DNA of 64,000 nucleotides, taken from an uncultured Pelagibacteraceae bacterium (lineage in GTDB: Bacteria > Pseudomonadota > Alphaproteobacteria > Pelagibacterales > Pelagibacteraceae). This document shows, piece by piece, positions 40,127 to 49,569 of the stretch. Made by a program: the position numbers and the translations under genes. How positions within the stretch are numbered: the first letter of the stretch is position 1; each line of letters begins with the position of its first letter. The stretch spans positions 1 through 64,000 of the forward strand of contig CACDQG010000002.1 of the NCBI GenBank assembly GCA_902554785.1, given 5' to 3'. The notes beneath the pieces were generated by a model. The model had not been told where the DNA came from, searched no databases, and saw only the letters and a list, made by a program, of their open reading frames with translations.

Positions 40127-41290
40127 TTACAGTTTGAATAAATCAGTTTTATCAGTTTTTTCCCAAGAAAACTCACCTTTATCTGTTGGTTTTCTACCAA
40201 AGTGGCCATAAGCTGATGTGACTTCATAAATTGGATTATTCAAGTTTAACATTTGTCTAATTCCACGAGGAGATAAATCAAAGTTTTGATCAATTATTTT
40301 TTTTACTTTATCGACTTTTTTAACATCTTTATCATCAAGCTTCAAAAATATTGATAACGGCTTAGATACGCCGATTGCATATGCTAACTGGATCAAACAT
40401 TTATTAGATACTCCTGCAGCAACAATATTTTTAGCTAAATATCTTGAGGCATAAGCAGCAGATCTATCTACTTTTGTCGGATCCTTGCCAGAAAATGCAC
40501 CCCCGCCGTGCGGTGCTGCGCCACCGTAAGTGTCAACTATTATCTTTCTTCCAGTTAATCCAGTATCACCGTCTGGTCCACCAATTATAAATTGACCAGT
40601 AGGGTTTATATAAATTTCTTTTGAATTTAAATCTTCTAAATAATTTTCAGGTATAGATTTTTTAATGTAGGGTATTATTAATTCTCTTACCTTTTGCTGA
40701 TTCAAATCCTTTGAATGTTGAGTAGAGACAACAATTGAAGTAACTTTTGTTGGCTTGTTGTCCTCATATAACATTGTAACCTGGCTTTTTGAATCTGGTT
40801 CAATACCCACAAGAGTACCTTTTTTTCTATCTTCTGCCATAAGTCTTAAAATTTTATGTGAGAAATATATTGGTGCAGGCATCAGATCCTCTGTTTCACT
40901 GCATGCATAACCAAACATTATACCTTGATCTCCAGCTCCTTCATCTTTGTTATCCTTTGAGTCTACTCCCATAGCAATATCTGATGACTGATCATGTAAG
41001 TATGTTTCTATGTCCGCAGTTTTCCAACTAAAACCTTTTTGATCATAACCTATATCTTTTATACAACTTCGAATTTTGGAGATTAATTCATCTTGATTTA
41101 TTTTGGGACCTCTAGTCTCTCCTGCTAAAACCACCTTATTTGTTGTTGTTAAAGTTTCGCATGCTACTCTAGATACGGGATCTTTATGTAAGTAGGTATC
41201 CACAACCATATCAGAAATTCTATCACAAACCTTATCTGGATGGCCCTCAGAAACTGACTCACTTGTAAATAGATAATTATTATTCACCAT
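40127..41290 (-). CDS. metK: S-adenosylmethionine synthetase
   Basis: A 387-residue enzyme. It has [18 protein letters not shown] at the N-terminus, [12 protein letters not shown], and the P-loop [19 protein letters not shown]. It makes SAM from methionine and ATP, the methyl donor recycled through AhcY. The start lies inside lnt (11-bp overlap), so there is no room for a SAM riboswitch. It is the last gene of the long tsaB-metK series, followed by the terminator before nusA. trmB and rimP, usual next neighbours in alphaproteobacteria, are absent. Confidence 0.97.
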   Translation of the reverse strand: MVNNNYLFTSESVSEGHPDKVCDRISDMVVDTYLHKDPVSRVACETLTTTNKVVLAGETRGPKINQDELISKIRSCIKDIGYDQKGFSWKTADIETYLHDQSSDIAMGVDSKDNKDEGAGDQGIMFGYACSETEDLMPAPIYFSHKILRLMAEDRKKGTLVGIEPDSKSQVTMLYEDNKPTKVTSIVVSTQHSKDLNQQKVRELIIPYIKKSIPENYLEDLNSKEIYINPTGQFIIGGPDGDTGLTGRKIIVDTYGGAAPHGGGAFSGKDPTKVDRSAAYASRYLAKNIVAAGVSNKCLIQLAYAIGVSKPLSIFLKLDDKDVKKVDKVKKIIDQNFDLSPRGIRQMLNLNNPIYEVTSAYGHFGRKPTDKGEFSWEKTDKTDLFKL

Positions 41291-42839
41291 TATTTTTTTT
41301 ATAATAAAAGATAAAATAATATGTAATTAAAAGCATAAAAAATATCAAATCATTTTTATTTTTATTATTGTTTTTTATAAGCGGGACCTCTAGCTCTATA
41401 TTACCAGTTTCGTTAGGATTTAGTATTTTTATAATTTCACCTTTATTATTAATTATTGCACTTATGCCTTTATTTGCTGATCTGATAAAAAATGAGTTTT
41501 GTTCAATTGCTCTGAAAATACCTTTTGGGAAATGTTGATATGGTCCAATCGAGTCTCCAAACCATCCGTCTTCTGATATATTGATAATTAAATTTGTTTC
41601 GTCTGGTGATTTCTGTATTAGTTTAGTGAATATTACCTCATAACAAATCAAGGGTAAAATATTTAAATTATCTAAATTAAGATTTTCTTGTTTTCCACCT
41701 ACTAAAAAAGAACCATGACCCTCGGTAATTTTTTTCAATCCTATTCTTCTCAACAATTTTTCAAAAGGCAAAAACTCACCAAATGGAACAAGCTTTTGTT
41801 TATGATACTCTTTTAAAATTTCTAACTCATTATTTACAATAATTAAGCTGTTAAAATTACCATTTTTTTTAGGGTTATATTTATTAACTCCAAAGAGTAT
41901 GAAGTGATTTTTAGAAAAATTTTTTGAGAATAATTCTTTAAATATTAATAGTTCTTCATAATTATAACCACTAAACACGCCTTCGGGCCAAACAAAAAGA
42001 GTTTTAGAATTGTTCATTGGTTCACTATATTTAATAAGTTTTTGTAATTTGCTTTCAACTTCCTTTAAATCAATATCATACTCAAGTTTAAAATTTGGAG
42101 AAATTACTTTTATATTAAATTTTTGATTATTTAATTTTAACAATGATCTATTCTGGTTAATAGAATGATTTCCGTAAATATAAAAAATTAAAAATAAAAT
42201 AATAGGATATATCAAAAGTAAAAGCTTTTTACTTAAGTTTATCTTAAAAAATAAAACTGCTGGAAACATAAAGATTGAAATAATAATTAAATTAAAAGCA
42301 AATAATCCAATTATATTCAAGATTTGGATAAGTTCTGTCGCCCATGAGATGCTATAAGCCCACAAATTCCATGGAAAACCTGTTAAAATTTTTGCCCGTA
42401 AAAAGTCTGAAAAAGCTAGTCCTCCCGACAAAAGTAAAATTGAGTTTAGATTTAAATTTATAAAAGGACCTATTATCAAAACTACTAAAGAAAAAAATAA
42501 ACTTAAAAATAATGGTATTAAAACTAATGCTAAAGGAATAAAAATTTTAAAACTATCATCAAAAGTTAGTGAATTTGCTATCCAATGAATACCACTTAAA
42601 TAAAATCCAAAACCAAAAGAAGTTCCAAATAAAAACAAATTTTTTTTATACGGCTTTTTTCTATAAATACTTTTTGATTTTTTCTTAATATAAATTATTA
42701 AAAAAAAGAATGTTGGAAGAACAAAAAAATTTATAAATGTTAAGTTAAATGGTTCAAAAGATAGAACTGTTATCGACCCTAGTATTAACGGAAAAAGACA
42801 CAAGGTTAAAAAACGATTATTTAAATAATTTTCAATCAT
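41280..42839 (-). CDS. lnt: apolipoprotein N-acyltransferase
   Basis: A 519-residue inner-membrane enzyme. About six to seven membrane helices occupy residues 12-225, and a nitrilase-type domain lies in the periplasm. The catalytic Glu is in WPEGVFSG, Lys in [11 protein letters not shown], and Cys in LICYEVIF. A final helix precedes the Lys/Asn-rich C-terminus. It adds the third acyl chain to lipoproteins. Its start immediately follows the ybeY stop, without the corC gene that often separates them. Confidence 0.94.
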   Translation of the reverse strand: MIENYLNNRFLTLCLFPLILGSITVLSFEPFNLTFINFFVLPTFFFLIIYIKKKSKSIYRKKPYKKNLFLFGTSFGFGFYLSGIHWIANSLTFDDSFKIFIPLALVLIPLFLSLFFSLVVLIIGPFINLNLNSILLLSGGLAFSDFLRAKILTGFPWNLWAYSISWATELIQILNIIGLFAFNLIIISIFMFPAVLFFKINLSKKLLLLIYPIILFLIFYIYGNHSINQNRSLLKLNNQKFNIKVISPNFKLEYDIDLKEVESKLQKLIKYSEPMNNSKTLFVWPEGVFSGYNYEELLIFKELFSKNFSKNHFILFGVNKYNPKKNGNFNSLIIVNNELEILKEYHKQKLVPFGEFLPFEKLLRRIGLKKITEGHGSFLVGGKQENLNLDNLNILPLICYEVIFTKLIQKSPDETNLIINISEDGWFGDSIGPYQHFPKGIFRAIEQNSFFIRSANKGISAIINNKGEIIKILNPNETGNIELEVPLIKNNNKNKNDLIFFMLLITYYFIFYYKKNNGE

Positions 42840-43304
42840 TTATTTTAAATAAGAAAAGAATTTTTTTTCAATTTTTGCCATTTTATGAAAATCCTTATCT
42901 CTTTTATGATCATACCCAAGTAAATGCACCAATCCATGTATCCAAAGTTTGTCAAATTCAGATTTAAACAATTTAGTATTTTTTTTATTTTTTACTTTAC
43001 TTATGTTAACAATTATATCACCCAAATAAATTTCTGTATCTTTTTTTAATTTTTTTTCTAATTCTGTCTTTGTATGAAAAGGAAATGAAAGAACATCGGT
43101 AGTTTTATTCTTCTTCCTAAATTTTCTATTAAGTTTTTTTATTTCTCCCCCGCCAGATAACAATAGAGTACAAAATACTATTTTTTTCTTAAATATCGAT
43201 GTTTTCTTGTTAAGTTTACTAATTTTTTTTTCAATAAAAATATTTGGATTTTTTAAATATTTTCTCCACTTAACATTGTTGGAGATTACATTAATCTTTA
43301 TCAT
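42840..43304 (-). CDS. ybeY: endoribonuclease YbeY
   Basis: A 154-residue zinc-dependent RNase for 16S rRNA 3'-end maturation and ribosome quality control. The metal site HGLVHLLGYDHKRD is the family signature (H-x3-H-x5-H). The KTTDVLSFPF motif lies upstream, with YLGDIIVN. It overlaps phoH by 14 bp; the phoH-ybeY pair is nearly universal. Confidence 0.94.
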   Translation of the reverse strand: MIKINVISNNVKWRKYLKNPNIFIEKKISKLNKKTSIFKKKIVFCTLLLSGGGEIKKLNRKFRKKNKTTDVLSFPFHTKTELEKKLKKDTEIYLGDIIVNISKVKNKKNTKLFKSEFDKLWIHGLVHLLGYDHKRDKDFHKMAKIEKKFFSYLK

Positions 43305-44295
43305 CAGAGCTTTTTCTTTGATAAGCGCTAATAATTTTAGAAACTAAGGGATGCCTTACAACATCATTATGGTCAAATTCTACAATTTTTATTTCCTTTA
43401 AGTTTTTCAATATTTTTTTAGATTTTACAAGTCCTGACTGAGATTTGTTAATCAAATCTATTTGTGATGGATCACCATTCACTACTAATTTTGAATTTTC
43501 TCCTATTCTTGTCAAAAACATTTTTATTTGTGTTTCTGTTGCGTTTTGTGCTTCATCTAAAATTGCAAAGCAGTTTTTTAATGTTCTACCTCTCATAAAA
43601 GCTAGTGGTGCAATTTCAATTTCTCCTGACTCAATTTTTTTATCAATTTTATCAGCGCCAAAGAGTTCATATAAGGCATCATATAAAGGTCTTAAATAGG
43701 GGTCTACTTTCTCTTTCATGTCGCCCGGTAAAAATCCAAGTTTTTCTCCTGCCTCTACTGCAGGTCTAGACAATATTACTCGTTCAATTTTTTTTTCTAT
43801 TAACATTGTAACTGCTACTGATACTGCCAAGAAACTTTTTCCAGTTCCAGCTGGGCCCAAGGATATTACAATGTCATTTTCTTTTAGGGCTTTTATATAA
43901 TCTGATTGTCTTTTTGAACGAGCTATAACTGACTTTCTGGGTGTTTTAATTAATTGTTGAAATGATTTTACATTTGTCTCTTCAAATTCCATATTTTTTT
44001 TAACTGAAAAAATTATATCTTCTTTCTCGATAACATTTGTTAAAAAATGTTTGTTAATTAAAAATTTTATAGCGTCACAAAATAATTTTATATTTTCCTT
44101 TTTCCCTTTACAAGTAATAGAATTTCCTCTGAAAAATATATTAGTATTAGTTAATTTTGATAAACTTTTTAAATTTTGATCAAATTGTCCTACTATTGAC
44201 ATCAACATCTGATTGTCTGTTATCTGCGCATTGACTGTATCGTTGTCAATTTTCTTTAAAATTAAAATTTGATCAATCTTACTTATCTCTGACAT
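43291..44295 (-). CDS. phoH: PhoH-like ATPase (YbeZ)
   Basis: A 334-residue P-loop ATPase. Walker A is GPAGTGKSFLA (about residue 147). It has the PhoH signatures LSRPAVEAGEKLGFLPGD, FMRGRTLKNCFAILDEAQN (Walker B) and VNGDPSQIDL. An N-terminal KH-like segment is at about 15-90. It is thought to be an RNA-linked NTPase that works with YbeY. It follows miaB by 2 bp. Confidence 0.94.
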   Translation of the reverse strand: MSEISKIDQILILKKIDNDTVNAQITDNQMLMSIVGQFDQNLKSLSKLTNTNIFFRGNSITCKGKKENIKLFCDAIKFLINKHFLTNVIEKEDIIFSVKKNMEFEETNVKSFQQLIKTPRKSVIARSKRQSDYIKALKENDIVISLGPAGTGKSFLAVSVAVTMLIEKKIERVILSRPAVEAGEKLGFLPGDMKEKVDPYLRPLYDALYELFGADKIDKKIESGEIEIAPLAFMRGRTLKNCFAILDEAQNATETQIKMFLTRIGENSKLVVNGDPSQIDLINKSQSGLVKSKKILKNLKEIKIVEFDHNDVVRHPLVSKIISAYQRKSSDDKD

Positions 44296-44297
44296 TA

Positions 44298-45632
44298 TTA
44301 AGCAGCGAATTCCTTATTTTTGATCTTTTGTTTCATTTCTCCAAATAACGTATTTTGATTTCCATTAAGGATTTTTACCTCTTTGATTTGACCAATTAAA
44401 TTTTGATCACTTTTAACTATTACTGAATTAAAGTATTCATCCCTTCCAAAATATTTATTATTATCTTTTGCTTTATTTTCGAATAGTACTTTAGCTGGTT
44501 TGTTAAATAATTTTTTTCTATATCTCATTTTTATTTCATTCGCCCTTTTCTGAAAAATTACCAGTCTCTTTTTTGCGATATTCTCATCAACTTGTTCTAA
44601 TTTAGCTGCTGGAGTACCAGCTCTTGAGCTATATATAAAGGAAAAAGAGTTTATAAATTCAATTTCATTCAACAAATGTAACGAGTCCTCAAAATCTTGG
44701 TCGGTTTCACCAGGATAACCTATAATAAAATCACTTGAAAATCTTGTTAAAGGGTTAACTTTTTTTAACTTACGAATTAAGTCTATATAATATTCTACAG
44801 TGTGTTTCCTGTTCATTTTATTTAAAATTTTATTAGAACCGCTTTGCACTGGTAGATGAATTAAAGGCATTAGTTTTTTGATATTCGCATGTGCATCAAT
44901 TAAATCTTTTGAGAAATCTATCGGATGTGATGTTGTATATCTAATTCTTTGAATATTTTTAATTTTTGATATTTCATAAATCAAATCTGAGAGTTTTATT
45001 CCACAATAATTGAAAGCATTTACATTTTGACCTAAAAGTGTAATTTCTTTTGCACCATTGTTTGCTAAATCAATACATTCATTTAAAAGTTCGTTTATTG
45101 ATCGTGAAAACTCAGGTCCTCTTGTATAAGGTACAACACAAAATTTACAAAATTTATCACAGCCTTCTTGAATGGTTAAAAAAGACGAAATATTAGTACT
45201 TGAATTTTTTATGAGATTTAAATTATCGAACTTATCAATTACATCGAATTCTGTTATATTTATTTTTTTAAATTTTTTTTCAATATTTTTTATGATTTTT
45301 TCTAATAAATGATAAGACTGTGGTCCTATAACAGCATCGATATACTTCTCTTTTTCAAGTAATACTTCCCCCTCTGCTTGAGCTACACATCCTGTAACAA
45401 TTACTATAGGTTTTTTTTTATTTCTAAATTCTTTTTTTACTCTTCCTATGTCGTGGTAAACTTTTTCGGTTGCTTTTTCTCTAATGTGACAAGTGTTAAG
45501 AACGTAACAATCTGTGTCTTCAACATTGTCGGTTTTAATGTAATTAAGTTTTTTAGATAAATCATAAATACGATTACTATCGTATTCATTCATTTGGCAG
45601 CCATATGTTTTTATGAAAATTTTTTTTTTCAA
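44298..45632 (-). CDS. miaB: tRNA-2-methylthio-N6-dimethylallyladenosine synthase MiaB
   Basis: A 444-residue radical-SAM methylthiotransferase. The N-terminal UPF0004 domain has cysteines in YGCQMNEYDS, NTCHIRE and GCVAQ, which bind the auxiliary cluster. The radical-SAM motif is GCDKFCKFC at about residue 153, and a TRAM domain is at the C-terminus. It methylthiolates i6A37 in tRNA. Its ATG lies 1 bp after the fur stop. Confidence 0.96.
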   Translation of the reverse strand: MKKKIFIKTYGCQMNEYDSNRIYDLSKKLNYIKTDNVEDTDCYVLNTCHIREKATEKVYHDIGRVKKEFRNKKKPIVIVTGCVAQAEGEVLLEKEKYIDAVIGPQSYHLLEKIIKNIEKKFKKINITEFDVIDKFDNLNLIKNSSTNISSFLTIQEGCDKFCKFCVVPYTRGPEFSRSINELLNECIDLANNGAKEITLLGQNVNAFNYCGIKLSDLIYEISKIKNIQRIRYTTSHPIDFSKDLIDAHANIKKLMPLIHLPVQSGSNKILNKMNRKHTVEYYIDLIRKLKKVNPLTRFSSDFIIGYPGETDQDFEDSLHLLNEIEFINSFSFIYSSRAGTPAAKLEQVDENIAKKRLVIFQKRANEIKMRYRKKLFNKPAKVLFENKAKDNNKYFGRDEYFNSVIVKSDQNLIGQIKEVKILNGNQNTLFGEMKQKIKNKEFAA

Positions 45633-45633
45633 T

Positions 45634-46053
45634 TTATTTTTTTATTTTTGATCCATACAACTCAAGTTTGTGATCAACAAGATTATAACCTAACTTTTTA
45701 GCAATTTTTTTTTGCAATTCCTCTATGTCTTTATCAACGAATTCTACTATTTCACCACTGTTAATATCAATTAAATGATTATGGTCATCATTTATTTCGT
45801 ACCGTGCTTTACCTGCTTTGAAATCATGCTTAACAAGTATTCCTGATTCTTCAAAAAGTTTAACTGTTCTGTAAACAGTCGCAATACTTATTCTGTCATC
45901 GATTGTAGTGACTCTTTTATGTAACTCATCTACATCCGGATGATCTTTAGAACCATAGACTTCTTTTGACTCAGAAAGAACTTTGGCAATAATTTTTCTT
46001 TGGTCTGTGAGTCTTACACCCTTTTCTTTACATTTATCCTCTATTATGCTCAT
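45634..46053 (-). CDS. fur: Fur/Mur-type metalloregulator
   Basis: A 139-residue Fur-family repressor. The winged helix has KGVRLTDQRKIIAKVL and RISIATVYRTVKLFEESG. The metal-sensing part is ARYEINDDHNHLIDINSGEIVEF. The two CxxC zinc motifs of E. coli Fur are absent, as in alphaproteobacterial Fur/Mur proteins, some of which sense manganese. It is therefore the second Fur-family member in the window beside Irr. It lies between tsaB and miaB, where rimI normally precedes it; rimI is absent. Confidence 0.87.
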   Translation of the reverse strand: MSIIEDKCKEKGVRLTDQRKIIAKVLSESKEVYGSKDHPDVDELHKRVTTIDDRISIATVYRTVKLFEESGILVKHDFKAGKARYEINDDHNHLIDINSGEIVEFVDKDIEELQKKIAKKLGYNLVDHKLELYGSKIKK

Positions 46054-46061
46054 GGCTTAAT

Positions 46062-46445
46062 TTAACTTAAATAGATAGGCTTAATCAAATTTTTTTCTAA
46101 TAAATTGTTTGCCAATAATTTTTCGATATTTTTTTGGTCAAATTCCTTCAGATCTTCATTTTTATAGCCATATACCTTCACTTTTTTAGCTATTTTTAGG
46201 CCCTTTGCGACGGCCAAAGATATTCTAGTTCTGGAAAAACTACCAGGACCCTGATTTAAAATTACACTGAATCGATCATTCAGTTGAACTTTTTTTGAAT
46301 TCAAAAGTTTTAAAATTTGAGAAACGAGTTTATCACCATTTATATTTTTACTACTAAAATCATATATAAAAAAATCTTTATTTATTCGTAAACCTAATTT
46401 ATCATCCTTTCCAATGCAGTTGATAATTAAAAAATCAGTAATCAT
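46062..46445 (-). CDS. tsaB: half-length TsaB-like protein (t6A biosynthesis)
   Basis: A 127-residue protein matching only the N-terminal domain of TsaB: DFLIINCIGKDDKLGL-type start and GPGSFSRTRISLAVAKGL at about residues 66-83 (family: GPGSFTGxRIGxxxAKGL). Typical TsaB has about 220-230 residues; the second ASKHA-like half is missing and the end ...NLIKPIYLS aligns with the usual C-terminal P-x-Y-x-R. An internal deletion is therefore more likely than a simple truncation. It is placed at the head of tsaB-fur-miaB, its conserved neighbourhood. TsaB binds TsaD and TsaE (1.7 kb). Confidence 0.75.
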   Translation of the reverse strand: MITDFLIINCIGKDDKLGLRINKDFFIYDFSSKNINGDKLVSQILKLLNSKKVQLNDRFSVILNQGPGSFSRTRISLAVAKGLKIAKKVKVYGYKNEDLKEFDQKNIEKLLANNLLEKNLIKPIYLS

Positions 46446-47466
46446 TTTTTTTATATTTTTTTCTTTTGAGTTGCATAAATCAAAAATTCAAGCCAAAAAT
46501 TTAAGTTTTAATGACTATGGACTTATATCTATAATGTATCATAGATTTAATGAAGGTAAATATCCATCCACTAATATACAAATGGATGTTTTTAAAGAAC
46601 AGCTAAAAATTATTGAAAAAGAGGGGTTAAAGTTTATTCATCCAAAAAATTTTTATAAAAGTTTGTCAGAAAACAAATTGGAAAGAAAAATCCTTTTTAC
46701 TGTAGACGACGGTTTGTTATCATTTTATGAAAATGCTTGGCCAATACTTAAAGAGAGAAAAATTCCTGTTTTATTGTTTGTTAATACAAGGGAAGTTGGA
46801 TCATTTAATTATATGAGTTGGGACCAAATTAAAGAATTACATGAATCAGGAAATGTTGAAATAGGAAATCATAGCCATTCTCACGAGTATCTGGTAGATG
46901 AAAACTCTGAAATTATTAGAAACGATATATTAAAATCAATCGAAATATTTGAAAAAGAATTAGGTGAGAATTCCGAATTTTTCTCATATCCTTTTGGTGA
47001 ATATAGCTTAGAATTTAAAAAAATTATTAAAGATTTAGGTTTCAAGTATGCTTTTGGACAACACTCTGGTGTTATTGATGAGTCCAAAGATATGTGGGCA
47101 CTTCCTAGATTCCCTATAAATGAGAAATACGGAGAAATAAAAAGATTCAATACTTTAATGAAAACTTTGCCTTTTAAATTTAAAAAAATTATCCCTGAGG
47201 AAAGATATTTATTACAATCTAAAAATCCTCCTATAATTAAAATAGATTTTCATAATGATATTGAAAATCTAAAACAAATTACATGTTTTTCTAATGAGGG
47301 AAATAGATGGAGAAACTCGTCGATATCTTTTTTAGCTAAAAACGTATTAGAAATCAAAATAGAAGAAAAATTTATTGGTGAGCGAGGTAGAATTAATTGT
47401 TCTTTGAGAGAGGAACACGGTTTCTGGAGATGGCTTGGTATTCAATATGTTGTTAGTGAAAAATAA
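46414..47466 (+). CDS. secreted polysaccharide deacetylase family protein
   Basis: A 350-residue NodB-type carbohydrate esterase. A signal peptide is at about 1-27 (KKSVIIFFIFF...SKIQA). The metal-binding Asp pair is in LFTVDDGLLSFY and the His motif in EIGNHSHSHEYL. FSYPFGEYS follows, then a C-terminal beta-type extension of about 120 residues. It would remove N- or O-acetyl groups from a cell-wall or exported glycan. The start codon lies inside tsaB on the other strand (32-bp head-to-head overlap); a TTG two codons in (46420) is an alternative start. It converges on the Bax-like gene with no gap. Confidence 0.85.
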   Translation: MQLIIKKSVIIFFIFFSFELHKSKIQAKNLSFNDYGLISIMYHRFNEGKYPSTNIQMDVFKEQLKIIEKEGLKFIHPKNFYKSLSENKLERKILFTVDDGLLSFYENAWPILKERKIPVLLFVNTREVGSFNYMSWDQIKELHESGNVEIGNHSHSHEYLVDENSEIIRNDILKSIEIFEKELGENSEFFSYPFGEYSLEFKKIIKDLGFKYAFGQHSGVIDESKDMWALPRFPINEKYGEIKRFNTLMKTLPFKFKKIIPEERYLLQSKNPPIIKIDFHNDIENLKQITCFSNEGNRWRNSSISFLAKNVLEIKIEEKFIGERGRINCSLREEHGFWRWLGIQYVVSEK

Positions 47467-49008
47467 TTAAGAATTTAATTCTACTTGTTTCACAGAATTT
47501 ACCAACTTCACACGTTCAAAATCAGACAATCTATTTTGAGTTATTATTTGATTTAATATTTTAGTGTATTCTGATCCAGTTTGAGCATAATTTTTTAGAG
47601 TAGATGTAAGTGCTAGTCCTGTAATTTTTTTTTCTTTATCTCTTAACTGCTTTCTTTTTTCTCTAAATTTTGAATAGCTTTTATGTGTATTTAAATTATT
47701 TTTGTATGCCTTCACAGATGCCCTTAATATTGGAAATTTTAATATTTTATGATTTTTGTTACTATCTCTGTCTAATGGCGCTATACCTTGTCCGTCCCAA
47801 GTCCATTGACCAAAAATAGCATTACCCTCTAAAGCAAATCTAGATGTGCCCCAGCCACTTTCTTTTGCGGCCTGGGCTAACGCTATGGAAACTGGTATCA
47901 TATCCATTCTAAACATTAACTGATTAAGATCACCTCTTTTTACTTTATATTCAAGAAGCTTTTGTCTTAGCCATTGTTTTTCTAAATCAGATGTGAATTT
48001 TTTTTCAATTAAAATTTTTAATTTTTCACGGTCATCTAATATCTTTTCGTTCTCTGCTACGATTAAAGGCAGAACAATCTTAATAAATGTCTCTTTTTTA
48101 AGTTGTACGTTTTGTAAACCGTTTAGATCTCTTGGAAATTGTGTAAAGTATATTGGTTTTACCAATTTTTCACTTCTTACTTTTCTTAAATCGTAGTCAA
48201 CGTCCTTAAAAAGTTGAATAACCGTCTCAGTTCTTAAATTTAAATCAGGTAATATTACCTCTGCTACATTGTTTCTTTTAACTTTAAGCTCAGGTTTTTT
48301 AGTTTCTTTTTTTGTTTTTACTTCAGGTTTTTTAGTTTCTTTTTTTGTTTTTACTTCAGGTTTTTTAGTTTCTTTTTTTGTTTTTACTTCAGGTTTTTTG
48401 TTTTCTTTTTTTATTTTGACCTCAGGTTTTTTGGTTTCAAGGGTTTTTTTAGAAAAATCAAAGTTTTTATAACTGTTTACACCCACAACAACAGCTGTGG
48501 ATATCCCGACAACTAAAAAGAATCCTATTATAACGTTTCTCGCACTCCTTGGGTCAATTTGTTGGTTATAAATTGAGTTAAAGACATCTGTAAAAAGATT
48601 GCCAAAAAATTTACTTACTGTAGAGCCTAACTTAGGAAAGACATTTAAAAAATTGAAACCAATAATGCCTATTCCTTTCCATAGATTGTTAAATCCATGG
48701 TTTACTTTCCTGGATGTGTCATATTTATAGTTTTCTATTCTTCTTATTAATCTATTCTTATCTTTTATCTTCTCTTCTTTATATTCAGCAACACTTGATT
48801 TTAATTTTGAAATTGGTTTTGTAAAATTTTCTTTAAAAAAACTAGTTTTAAAATCTTTTGGAATAATAATTTTATTTTTTTTTAAAATTAGTTCAATTTG
48901 TCCGGTGGTAAGATGTTTTCTATTTTTTGTATATTCTTGTATCTCTTTTACATTATAAATGTATGCTAATTCTAATAATTTATCTCTGTAGCTTAGTTTT
49001 TTTTTCAT
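47467..49008 (-). CDS. Bax-like glucosaminidase with membrane anchor and Lys-Pro-Glu-Val repeats
   Basis: A 513-residue protein. The cytosolic-side basic N-terminus (about 1-155) contains two hydrophobic patches (about 110-145). One clear membrane helix at about 160-180 (VIIGFFLVVGISTAVVVGV) follows. Next is a K/E/P-rich spacer of about 50 residues built from an 11-residue repeat (KKETKKPEVKT), then a linker. A C-terminal glucosaminidase/Bax domain (about 360-490) has ALAQAAKESGWGTSRFA with the likely catalytic Glu, and NAIFGQW. It probably cleaves peptidoglycan glycan chains, with the charged spacer crossing part of the periplasm. The same spacer design is seen in TonB-like proteins. Confidence 0.8.
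   Translation of the reverse strand: MKKKLSYRDKLLELAYIYNVKEIQEYTKNRKHLTTGQIELILKKNKIIIPKDFKTSFFKENFTKPISKLKSSVAEYKEEKIKDKNRLIRRIENYKYDTSRKVNHGFNNLWKGIGIIGFNFLNVFPKLGSTVSKFFGNLFTDVFNSIYNQQIDPRSARNVIIGFFLVVGISTAVVVGVNSYKNFDFSKKTLETKKPEVKIKKENKKPEVKTKKETKKPEVKTKKETKKPEVKTKKETKKPELKVKRNNVAEVILPDLNLRTETVIQLFKDVDYDLRKVRSEKLVKPIYFTQFPRDLNGLQNVQLKKETFIKIVLPLIVAENEKILDDREKLKILIEKKFTSDLEKQWLRQKLLEYKVKRGDLNQLMFRMDMIPVSIALAQAAKESGWGTSRFALEGNAIFGQWTWDGQGIAPLDRDSNKNHKILKFPILRASVKAYKNNLNTHKSYSKFREKRKQLRDKEKKITGLALTSTLKNYAQTGSEYTKILNQIITQNRLSDFERVKLVNSVKQVELNS
48291..48440 (-). repeat. 33-bp tandem repeat, about 4.5 copies, coding for the spacer
   Basis: Units start at 48291, 48324, 48357, 48390 and a partial one at 48423. 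The first three are identical or nearly so, and the last two diverge. Each 33-bp unit encodes eleven residues (KKETKKPEVKT). The near identity indicates recent expansion by slippage, so the copy number is likely to vary between strains, changing spacer length in frame. Confidence 0.9.
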
Positions 49009-49011
49009 ATT

Positions 49012-49557
49012 CTAAAGCGCTTCTACTGAATTTACTTCTTTTACATAGTGTTTAAGAAGATTTTGAACTCCTTGCTTAAGTGTCATGAGTGAGCTTGGGC
49101 AGCCTGAACAACTACCTTGCAACTCTACTTTAACAACTCCATTTTCAAAAGATTTAAACTTTATATCTCCACCATCTCGTGCGACAGCAGGTCTAATTTT
49201 AGTATCCAAAACGTCTATTATTTTTTTAACAGTTTCGTCTGTATTATTTGAATTATCTAAATTTTTATTTTCCTTCAAAATCGGTTCTTTATTATTTTCA
49301 AAATAATGGTTTAAGTGAGAAATGACCATTGGTTTAAGCTCTTCCCACGAAGCTTCATCTGTTTTTTTAACAGATAAAAAATTTTTGGATAATAGTACAA
49401 GTTCAACGCCTTTAAATTCTAAAAGCTCTTTAATAAAAGTATTAGATAAATTATCTACTTTGCCCTTTTGAAACTCCTCTGTGCCGATTGACGATATAAT
49501 ATTTTCAGAGAGGAATTTTATTGAGTTGGGATTTGGAGTGGTTTCTGTCTGTATCAT
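49012..49557 (-). CDS. nfuA: NifU-like Fe-S cluster scaffold/carrier (Nfu)
   Basis: A 181-residue protein with an N-terminal Nfu_N domain (TTPNPNSIKFL at residues 6-16) and a C-terminal NifU domain (about 105-178). The cluster-binding CxxC is in GSCSGCPSS, preceded by RPAVARDGGDI. It delivers 4Fe-4S clusters to client enzymes such as MiaB or Nth. This two-domain form is standard in alphaproteobacteria and mitochondria. It lies 12 bp after trpS on the same strand. Confidence 0.94.
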   Translation of the reverse strand: MIQTETTPNPNSIKFLSENIISSIGTEEFQKGKVDNLSNTFIKELLEFKGVELVLLSKNFLSVKKTDEASWEELKPMVISHLNHYFENNKEPILKENKNLDNSNNTDETVKKIIDVLDTKIRPAVARDGGDIKFKSFENGVVKVELQGSCSGCPSSLMTLKQGVQNLLKHYVKEVNSVEAL

Positions 49558-49569
49558 GAGGAATTTATA

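Noticed and set aside
48291-48440. CRISPR array
   Set aside because: The 33-bp units are directly adjacent without spacers and stay in frame inside a coding region.
48269-48472. Plus-strand frame with repeated FFVFTSGFLVS units
   Set aside because: It is the reverse complement of the KKPEVK-coding repeat in the Bax-like gene; the regular pattern is inherited from that repeat.
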